Below, in pieces: positions 1-6,593 of a stretch of DNA of 8,255 nucleotides. The DNA is from Candidatus Zhuqueibacterota bacterium 4484_219 (GTDB lineage: Bacteria > Zhuqueibacterota > JdFR-76 > 4484-219): NCBI GenBank assembly GCA_002085035.1, contig MZGM01000047.1, positions 1 to 8,255 on the forward strand. Reading direction: 5' to 3'. The notes beneath the pieces are model-generated. The model was not told where the DNA came from, did no database searches, and saw only the letters and a list, made by a program, of their open reading frames with translations. Position 1 is the first letter of the stretch, and each line of letters starts with the position of its first letter. A program made the translations under genes and the position numbers.

Positions 1-683
1 GGAAATAAATCAATCTCGAATTCGCCGTCTGGATCTCGATAATCCTGCCAGTGGTCAATTTTCATATCATATTCCAATATACCACCCCCCCAAACGGCTA
101 CAAAGATTTTACCAGGAGGACCATTGCACACATTATAACACCAATTTTCGTGCATAGGGGCATTTTGTCCATCATACACCATCCATTCCCCAGTTTTCTT
201 GATATATCGACTGGTCCCTGCTGTGGTGGCTGCCCAGATAGTATCGCCCTGTACAGCCACGCCATAAACGATATCATTGGCCAGTCCGCTGTTGAATTGA
301 GTAAAGTTGTAGAATCGCCCGGCAGAAAACCAGGTTAGCCCTTTAAATGTGCCGATCCAGAGGTCGCCGGTCAAGGTATCAACCTCAACGCACATCACTG
401 CTTGATGCCCCAATCCATCTTCCGGAGTGTACACCTTCCAGTTTCCATCCTGAAGACATCCTAATCCATCATCAGTACCTACCCAAAGGCAATCATTTAC
501 AGGATCCACTTCTACCCAGTAGATATGATCATTGGGAAGTCCGTCCTTTGTGGTGAAGGTCTCCCAGGTTTCATAGATGGGCGGCGATTCTACACCGGGG
601 TTGTTCTGAGACATAGCGGTTGATGTGCTAATGAGAACAAAGACAACCGCCAGCACGATTGCATGTACTTGTTTACGTCTCAT
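1..683 (-). CDS. Secreted two-component-regulator propeller protein (5' part only)
   Basis: The reading frame is open from an ATG at 683-681 through the left edge of the window, giving 227 residues with no stop, so the C-terminus is missing. Residues 1-25 look like a signal peptide: basic MRRK, a hydrophobic core, then STAMS before Q26. The rest is a run of regulator-propeller (Reg_prop) blades: WETFTTKDGLPNDHI at 40-54, LWVGTDDGLGCLQDG near 66-80, YTPEDGL at 85-91, LWIGTFKGL at 108-116 and IWAATTAGT near 149-157. A strong ribosome site (AAGGAGG, 695-701) lies 11 bases upstream. In this family the propeller is an extracellular or periplasmic sensor, often followed by a Y_Y_Y domain, a membrane segment and a kinase or other output module. 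Some members are only secreted propellers. It lies 106 bp after the cytochrome gene on the same strand. Family assignment is firm; function is not. Confidence 0.88.
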   Translation of the reverse strand, partial: MRRKQVHAIVLAVVFVLISTSTAMSQNNPGVESPPIYETWETFTTKDGLPNDHIYWVEVDPVNDCLWVGTDDGLGCLQDGNWKVYTPEDGLGHQAVMCVEVDTLTGDLWIGTFKGLTWFSAGRFYNFTQFNSGLANDIVYGVAVQGDTIWAATTAGTSRYIKKTGEWMVYDGQNAPMHENWCYNVCNGPPGKIFVAVWGGGILEYDMKIDHWQDYRDPDGEFEIDLF

Positions 684-789
684 GGTTGGTTTCTCCTCCT
701 TCAAAGATATCGAGTCCAATAAGTTTTCAATTATTTATTTGGTAATTTAAACTCTATCGAAGTAAGTGTAAGATTTCTTCTTATCAAAC

Positions 790-2721
790 TCACAGCGTTT
801 TCAGATATTCCATCAGGTCATTCAACTGCTGCTTGGTGAGGTCATTTACTACCCCATGCAAGTCCTCTGTTCCGTAGAGAGTCCAGATTTCTTCCAGTGA
901 CCAGCAGCGACCATCATGCAGATAGGGATAGGATTCATGGATATTATTAAGCTGGGGAGTATCAAAGTCGCCCTCTGTATCAAAGTATGCTTTGGTTCCT
1001 ACATCATGCATTTTACGATCAGTGTAGTAGGGTGGCGGATGACAGGTGATGCAACGATTCGCTATCGGAATATAGCGACCGTCGTTAGTATAAGCACGTT
1101 CAAAAATTGCCTTGCCTCGCTGCTGCGAAGGAGTAAGCTTGCCAGAACTGGGAATACACCGATTAGGAGGAAGTGGAATAGATTCAATAAAAGCTACCAC
1201 AGCATCTCTATCTTTTCCTTCAAAACCATGAGACCGGAAGAAAAGTTGGGCAGCGCGGGGACCTTCCTGGCGAGCAAGGTTTGGGTTCTTACCTGTCCAT
1301 TTAAATGGTGCAGTGTAGGCTACTCCTCGCATTGTCCGGTTATCTACCAAATTCCCTCCCATCCCACCGTCTACTGCGATATCGTAAATCAGCCCATCTA
1401 CATGAAGCTCGGGATGGCAAGTATTGCAACTGAGCTGCTTTTGAAAACTGATGGTACTATGATTGAAGAGATATTCACCTCGACGAAGTAAGGTTATTTT
1501 TTTGGGTCCACCAAGATCAATCGTCCCCACTGCTTCTTGACGGCGAGTATCGATAATCGTAATAGAATCAGACAAACGATTAGCCACATACACAAACCTA
1601 CCGTTTGGAGAAACAACCATCCCTTTAGGGTTGTACCCCGTACGAATACGCTTCACCACATATTGGTCACTGAGCGCTAAATGGCGAGCGTAGCGTCTCA
1701 ATTTCTCATCTGAGGCGGTAATTTCTCCTTCTTTGACCTCCAAAACCTCTTTAATTTTTTCCACATCGAGTACCGACACTGCATCCACAGCGCTGGAACT
1801 GACATAAGCATAGCGTCCGTCGGGGGTAAAGACAATCTGGAAGGGATCAGCGTAGTAGTAGTCCATTTGATCCAACAAAAGCAATGCTGTCCGGCCTCTG
1901 GGCTTTGCCTCTAAAATCGCCAACCCATAGGTAACCATCCAACCCTGATAAATCTGGGTTTCGGGAATAAGATTTTTGGGCGATTCCAGTGCCACGAACA
2001 CAAACTTTCCATCTGGGGTACAACTTAAACCTTGGGCTATGTCGGTGGAAAAAAGCATACGGCGGTCTACAACAATCTTCTTGTGAGTGTCGATGATAGT
2101 TACTTCAGTAATTGGAGCAGTGCGAAATGGAACCGGATTCGTAAGTTGATTGCTTACGTACACGTACCTTCCATCCGGGCTTAATGCAACCTCAAAAGGC
2201 TGATTCCCGGTACTCAATCGTTTTATTTCCTTAAATGTTCGCATGGAAATAAGCGAAACATAATTATCGTACAAACATGCCACATACAACACTTCCCCTT
2301 GCTTGTCCATAACCAGGCCATGAGGATCAGGCCCACAGGGAATGGTACGGACAGTTTTTAAAGTCTTCGTATCAATCATTGTGATAGTATCGTCCCAACG
2401 ATTAGACACATAGAGATAATGTTCATCAGGACTGAGGGCTACGCCGTAAGGACGTCTTCCTACCGGAATTTCAGCTATTACTTTTTTGCGTTTGGTATCT
2501 ACTACTTGAAGCACATTATTATTCTCACAAACCACATAAAGTCGTCGTCCCTTCTTAGAAATGACCATCTGGATAGGAGATTTGTAGAGATCATCTTCTG
2601 GTTCTTTGTACTGCTCTGCTTTACTCCCATCGGGCCTAGGTTTAGAAAACATAGCAATAGTCATAAGACCAACAAAAATACACGCCAGGCAACCTATCCC
2701 AAAAAACTTCAACTTCTTCAC
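790..2721 (-). CDS. YVTN beta-propeller fused to di-heme MauG/peroxidase-like cytochrome c
   Basis: This 643-residue protein has an N-terminal signal or anchor segment (about 5-26), then a YVTN/lactonase-like propeller over roughly 45-405. The repeated blade signature is SPDGRYVYVSN plus ITIIDT, as at 97-117, 181-191 and 371-392. The C-terminal part (about 410-643) is a two-heme cytochrome: CNTCH at 432-436 and CITCH at 557-561 would covalently bind heme c. The sequence TPQLNNI...YPYLHDGR (588-605) is the usual second-domain motif of the MauG/cytochrome c peroxidase superfamily. Such enzymes act in the periplasm with electron donors or protein substrates; the substrate here is unknown. The start is GTG, chosen because AGGAGG (2727-2732) sits five bases upstream and the hydrophobic N-terminus follows directly. 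It lies 70 bp downstream of the FG-GAP gene. Related YVTN-cytochrome fusions are known in environmental bacteria, so the architecture is not new. Confidence 0.9.
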   Translation of the reverse strand: MKKLKFFGIGCLACIFVGLMTIAMFSKPRPDGSKAEQYKEPEDDLYKSPIQMVISKKGRRLYVVCENNNVLQVVDTKRKKVIAEIPVGRRPYGVALSPDEHYLYVSNRWDDTITMIDTKTLKTVRTIPCGPDPHGLVMDKQGEVLYVACLYDNYVSLISMRTFKEIKRLSTGNQPFEVALSPDGRYVYVSNQLTNPVPFRTAPITEVTIIDTHKKIVVDRRMLFSTDIAQGLSCTPDGKFVFVALESPKNLIPETQIYQGWMVTYGLAILEAKPRGRTALLLLDQMDYYYADPFQIVFTPDGRYAYVSSSAVDAVSVLDVEKIKEVLEVKEGEITASDEKLRRYARHLALSDQYVVKRIRTGYNPKGMVVSPNGRFVYVANRLSDSITIIDTRRQEAVGTIDLGGPKKITLLRRGEYLFNHSTISFQKQLSCNTCHPELHVDGLIYDIAVDGGMGGNLVDNRTMRGVAYTAPFKWTGKNPNLARQEGPRAAQLFFRSHGFEGKDRDAVVAFIESIPLPPNRCIPSSGKLTPSQQRGKAIFERAYTNDGRYIPIANRCITCHPPPYYTDRKMHDVGTKAYFDTEGDFDTPQLNNIHESYPYLHDGRCWSLEEIWTLYGTEDLHGVVNDLTKQQLNDLMEYLKTL

Positions 2722-2726
2722 ACTAC

Positions 2727-2732
2727 CCTCCT
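2727..2732 (-). promoter_or_regulatory. Ribosome binding site that fixes a GTG start
   Basis: The minus strand reads AGGAGG followed by five bases and then GTG AAG AAG. No ATG is available at a comparable distance, so this site decides the non-ATG start of the propeller-cytochrome gene. Confidence 0.8.
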
Positions 2733-2741
2733 GAAGATTTT

Positions 2742-2785
2742 ATTTCGAAATTCCAAGATCCTTTTTGCGAAGTGGTATTCGAAAT
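2742..2785. repeat. Intercistronic inverted repeat ATTTCGAA/TTCGAAAT
   Basis: Perfect 8-base arms at 2742-2749 and 2778-2785 are separated by 28 bases, in the 70-bp gap between the FG-GAP gene and the propeller-cytochrome gene. In the transcript they could form a stem just upstream of the ribosome site. The arms are AT-rich and there is no T-tract, so it does not look like a terminator. Chance occurrence in AT-rich spacer is possible. Confidence 0.3.
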
Positions 2786-2791
2786 CTATTT

Positions 2792-4438
2792 TTACTCATC
2801 GGGCTCGGTCACAGTAAGAATTTGATCTGCTTTTACATTTTTAAGCGTCTGAATAGTTCCGCTAGGCCAACGAATTTTCAACAAGTCCACCTTAATATGT
2901 TTCCCTAATCCGAAATGTACCCGAGAGTCGTTGGCAGAAAGATAACCAGCCCCAGTTTTAACCTCTGCTATTTGCTTCAAATCGCCAGCAACAATTTGAA
3001 TCCGGGCTCCTATTCCATCTCGATTACTTTTGGTGCCAACAGTCCGGATGGTAAGCCAGTGGTTTCGATTGCCTCCATCATTGCGCAGTAAGATGGCTGG
3101 ACCGTTCATGTTGATGACAAAAATGTCAACATCGCCATCATTATCATAATCACCAAACGCTGCTCCACGCCCAATGTATTCTGCTTTAGTGAAGTAACTC
3201 CCTGATTTCAAGGAAACATCTTCAAAGGTGCCATCCCCATTATTTCTAAACAGTAGGTCTTCTTCAGTGTAAAGATGGTGGGCATCACCGTTACTGATAA
3301 AGATATCGCGATAGCCATCGTTATCATAATCAAACACAGCACCAGCCCAACTGGTATATTGCCCACAGACCTCAGAAATGCCTGCTGCGGCAGTCACATC
3401 TTCAAACTCGTTACCGTCGTTTCGATATAGGCAGCAATAGCCCATATCAGGGATAAATAAATCCAGGTCGCCGTCATTATCAATATCCTCAAATGTTGGT
3501 CCCATCGAGGAAGTAGCTTCTCCAAATTCGCTGAGTGCCACACCCAGTTCCAGGGCTACATTAGTAAATACGCCCCCGTCGTTACGGTACAGATAGTTTT
3601 CCATAGCATCGTTGGCTACAAAGATATCCATATCTCCATCGTTATCGTAATCGGCGGCAGTAACACTCATAGCTCGGCCTTCGGGATTATAAACCCCAGC
3701 TTTCTTGGTCACATCAACAAAAGTGCCATCTCCATTGTTATGATAGAGAACATCGGGCTGACCTGTGTAATCCAAAGGTCCCGGAAAGGCATCCGGGGCA
3801 AAGTAATATCTGTACTCTGGATCGAACTGTAGATAGTTGCCTACGTAAAGGTCAAGATATCCATCGTTGTCGTAATCAAAAAATACAGCATGCACGGCCC
3901 AAAGAGTATCTCCCACACCCGCCTCTGTAGTAACATCGGTAAAGGTCCCATCTCCGTTGTTCCGATAAAGTACATTGGCACCATAATTTGTAACGTAGAT
4001 ATCTGGGGCACCGTCATTGTTGTAATCGGCTACCACGGCACCCATCCCGTAACCAGTATCGCCAACCCCTGCTTCATGGGTCACATCTGTGAAGGTTCCG
4101 TCGCCATTGTTGCGATAAAGATGATTGTACAGTTCTTTTTTAGGGTCTTTACCTTTGGGATAAGGATCATTGATTCCTGGCAAATAAGAACCATTAACAG
4201 CGTAGATATCTAAATCTCCGTCCAGATCATAATCAATAAAAGCACACCCTGCTCCGGTAGCTTCTAATATGGAACTGAGGTGTTTATCGCCAAAGCTATG
4301 AACGAAATTAATGCCAGTTTGTTTAGTCACATCCACAAAAATAGGTAAATTTTGCAGAGTTGTCCTTTTTTGAGCGTAACTTGAAGGAAAACTGAGAATA
4401 AAAACCAGGCACAAAATAACCACTCTGTTTTTTAACAT
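2792..4438 (-). CDS. Secreted seven-bladed FG-GAP/VCBS propeller with C-terminal ASPIC/UnbV domain (CRTAC1-like)
   Basis: The 548-residue product begins with a clear signal peptide (hydrophobic 6-18, probable cleavage SYA-Q at 22/23). Seven calcium-binding loops of the DxDxDGxxD type follow, starting near residues 69, 138, 188, 263, 318, 370 and 430, for example DYDNDGDMDI. Seven loops fit an integrin-alpha-like seven-bladed propeller. Each blade also carries the LYRNNGDGTFxDVT motif. From about 458 to 545 an ASPIC/UnbV domain follows, recognised by NHWLTIRTVGTKSNRDGIGA, GYLSANDSRVHFGLG and IRWPSGTIQTL. The order matches the CRTAC1/UnbV family of exported proteins. Their molecular role is largely unknown, though calcium-dependent binding or adhesion is usually supposed. 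The ATG is supported by AGGAGG (4448-4453) nine bases upstream. It follows the HzsA-related gene by 117 bp on the same strand, a pairing that suggests a shared envelope role. Confidence 0.94.
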   Translation of the reverse strand: MLKNRVVILCLVFILSFPSSYAQKRTTLQNLPIFVDVTKQTGINFVHSFGDKHLSSILEATGAGCAFIDYDLDGDLDIYAVNGSYLPGINDPYPKGKDPKKELYNHLYRNNGDGTFTDVTHEAGVGDTGYGMGAVVADYNNDGAPDIYVTNYGANVLYRNNGDGTFTDVTTEAGVGDTLWAVHAVFFDYDNDGYLDLYVGNYLQFDPEYRYYFAPDAFPGPLDYTGQPDVLYHNNGDGTFVDVTKKAGVYNPEGRAMSVTAADYDNDGDMDIFVANDAMENYLYRNDGGVFTNVALELGVALSEFGEATSSMGPTFEDIDNDGDLDLFIPDMGYCCLYRNDGNEFEDVTAAAGISEVCGQYTSWAGAVFDYDNDGYRDIFISNGDAHHLYTEEDLLFRNNGDGTFEDVSLKSGSYFTKAEYIGRGAAFGDYDNDGDVDIFVINMNGPAILLRNDGGNRNHWLTIRTVGTKSNRDGIGARIQIVAGDLKQIAEVKTGAGYLSANDSRVHFGLGKHIKVDLLKIRWPSGTIQTLKNVKADQILTVTEPDE

Positions 4439-4555
4439 TAGTTTCAGCCTCCTGAATTAATCTAAAATTTACTCAACAAACTTATTTCCCTAATAAACGT
4501 GGTCATTGGAATAAGGAGTTAAATAATTACCTCGTTTTTATTAATCAGATCATTG

Positions 4556-6577
4556 TTACTTATCGATTTTTGGCATACTGTCCCATTGTGCTCCTAAATC
4601 AATCCATTCTATCACGGTTTGCTTCTCGGCGTTACTTAAAGGCATAGCCGGAGGCATCTGGGACACTGAGTACGCGGACACGCTTTTAGTAGTATCTTGA
4701 ACCCCTGTCCGATAACCGAATATTCTCCAGATAAGAGGACTATTTCGTGCACTGCCTGGTGTTACGTATTTCTTACCTTTGTCGGGGTTCAATAGGTGTT
4801 CATAGGCACAATTGAAATATTTCGTGGGCTTTGCAGAAAGATCGAGGTTGCCTCTACGGATTTCTCCATTGTGACATGATACGCAATGTTGCCTGATGAT
4901 AGGCATTACATTGTGGCGAAAATCTACAGTGCGCCGATTTTCTGGGGGTGTGGTTACGAACGCGGGCTGCGCTTTAAGTAAAGCCTGGGTAGCTCGATTT
5001 TCCGGCGCCAGCTCTTTATCCTCATGACATCCGATACATCCGCGCTGGCTACCCGATCTTATCCACGTCCAGGCGCGCATGGTCTGAAGTGCCATTTTAT
5101 TTTCGTCCAATAACTGAATAAAAAATGGCGTATTCCCAACGATGTTTACAAAGAACGAACCATCTGGTTCTACTGGTGCCTCGCCAATAATGCGCGGTTT
5201 TACGAACGGTGGTGGCCATTTCTCATCTACTGCCCCCTGATAGTGGGAGCTGGAGAAATGGTGGAAAGATGAAAGGGAGGCTCCCGTTTCTTTGTTACCG
5301 GTCACCTTTTTCCCAGAGGTACGTACCGGTACACCTTCAACGAATCGTGCCCATTTTACCTCTCCAGGTTTAACTTGGGCTGCTTCGGGCCGATCAGAAT
5401 CGTACACGTTGAGGCACTGTAATTGCCCTGCGCCTTTGAACCCCTTTATGTCCAGCACAGAGGCGAACTCCAGCATCGGAATACGTGCTATGGGCTCGGC
5501 ATGAGGACAAATCGGCATAGCATCTACGTCATCCCAGCTTGGGTCGTCGTAAATTTTGCGTCCTGGCCGTCCTTTCTGAAAGTCAAAAACGTAAATCCCG
5601 TAGCTTTCTGCTCCAGAAGTGTAAGAAACTAATAATTCGCCCCTCTTGTTTCCTTCTTGCTGAAATTCCTCAGTTTGGCCAACAGGACCAGGGAGGAAAT
5701 GGGGTGTCTGATATCGTCCCCCGTCTTTGCTTAACACCTCATGAGTATGTAGTGGACGTCGGAGTTTTACCCGCACTAACCTTCCACCTCTATCGGGTGA
5801 AGTTCCATCTGATTCGATAAAAACAACGGTGCGATTTGGCATTTCGCAAGCCATAGTCTTTATCGGCGGGTACTTGTCGGTTCCGTAAAATGGGTTTATG
5901 TTATCCCCGGCCCAGGTAATAGTCATTAATGCAAAATTACCTCGCTGCCGACTGGAAAATAATACCCGTCCATCCTGCAGTATCGTAGGTGAAACATCAC
6001 CACCCAGGCCATAAGTAGTACGCCACACTACTGTGCCCTTTCCTTTTACGGGCGACAGACTCATCACGTAAAGAGATGTAGCTACTCCCTTACCCTGTTC
6101 ATCAAGTACTCCTGCGGCTGTACTGATAAAGGTAATCCATCGTACCTTATCATCAAACTTCGGCGGAGTTACTGATGCTTTAGCTAAATAAAGTGGCTCA
6201 AAACAGTTACCAAGATTCTTTGTTACTTGAACCTTTCCTGATCCATCAACATTCATCTCCCAAATATTCCAGTTTTCTTCCCTCGTCCGTTTTCCGGCAA
6301 ACAGGATTCGGGTTCCATCATAAGATACACATGGGTCACAAGCAGAAACGAACCCCGGAGTCAATACAGATAAATTGCCATCCGGAGCTAAAGAGACAAT
6401 TCTACAACCATCGGGACGTTGCACTGGAAATATTTGTTTGGTTACCTTAGCACCGATTGGCTCTTGAGTAAATACTATGGAATATCTCATCCGTTTGGGG
6501 GCTCGCCCCATTCCCAAAAAACCAATAAGAAGTGTCAGCACTGATATCATCAACATTCGGCGTTTTGCCATATCCAT
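4556..6577 (-). CDS. HzsA-related di-heme c-type cytochrome with TolB/PD40-like propeller
   Basis: The 673-residue protein starts with a basic then hydrophobic signal or anchor sequence (about 5-23). A PD40/TolB-like propeller follows, with SYDGTRILFAGKR at 85-97, NIWEMNVDGSG at 104-114 and DGRVLFSSRQRGNFALM at 202-218. The middle part (about 405-520) matches the hydrazine synthase alpha-subunit type: ARFVEGVPVR, IIGEAPVEPDGSFFVNI, NTPFFIQLLDENKMALQTMR, then the heme site CIGCH (514-518). A C-terminal cytochrome domain has CVSCH (565-569) and QMPPAMPLS (640-648), whose Met may be an axial ligand. True HzsA makes hydrazine with HzsB/HzsC in anammox bacteria. None of those subunits is seen here, so the name marks kinship, not that reaction. 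AAGGAG (6589-6594) overlaps the upstream stop. ATG at 6577 or the ATG two codons later (6571) are both possible starts, the second having GGGAG nine bases away. Confidence 0.87.
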   Translation of the reverse strand: MDMAKRRMLMISVLTLLIGFLGMGRAPKRMRYSIVFTQEPIGAKVTKQIFPVQRPDGCRIVSLAPDGNLSVLTPGFVSACDPCVSYDGTRILFAGKRTREENWNIWEMNVDGSGKVQVTKNLGNCFEPLYLAKASVTPPKFDDKVRWITFISTAAGVLDEQGKGVATSLYVMSLSPVKGKGTVVWRTTYGLGGDVSPTILQDGRVLFSSRQRGNFALMTITWAGDNINPFYGTDKYPPIKTMACEMPNRTVVFIESDGTSPDRGGRLVRVKLRRPLHTHEVLSKDGGRYQTPHFLPGPVGQTEEFQQEGNKRGELLVSYTSGAESYGIYVFDFQKGRPGRKIYDDPSWDDVDAMPICPHAEPIARIPMLEFASVLDIKGFKGAGQLQCLNVYDSDRPEAAQVKPGEVKWARFVEGVPVRTSGKKVTGNKETGASLSSFHHFSSSHYQGAVDEKWPPPFVKPRIIGEAPVEPDGSFFVNIVGNTPFFIQLLDENKMALQTMRAWTWIRSGSQRGCIGCHEDKELAPENRATQALLKAQPAFVTTPPENRRTVDFRHNVMPIIRQHCVSCHNGEIRRGNLDLSAKPTKYFNCAYEHLLNPDKGKKYVTPGSARNSPLIWRIFGYRTGVQDTTKSVSAYSVSQMPPAMPLSNAEKQTVIEWIDLGAQWDSMPKIDK

Positions 6578-6593
6578 TCTCTCCCTCTCTCCT

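Noticed and set aside
51..556. Two plus-strand open frames (51-338 and 347-556)
   Set aside because: They are antisense to the regulator-propeller gene, whose minus-strand frame has a signal peptide and clear repeat motifs.
684..789. A possible promoter (TTGAAA ... TATCTT) ahead of the regulator-propeller gene
   Set aside because: Spacing is only 15 bases and the -10 match is weak; not enough to annotate.
916..1491. A 191-codon plus-strand open frame
   Set aside because: It lies antisense to the heme-domain part of the propeller-cytochrome gene and its translation shows no recognisable motif.
4439..4555. Possible promoter or terminator in the 117-bp gap before the FG-GAP gene
   Set aside because: AT-rich sequence with no hairpin plus T-tract and no well-spaced -35/-10 pair that stands out.
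4556..6577. Calling this gene true hydrazine synthase alpha (hzsA) and the organism an anammox bacterium
   Set aside because: No HzsB, HzsC or hydrazine dehydrogenase is seen, and HzsA-related proteins are widespread in non-anammox bacteria.
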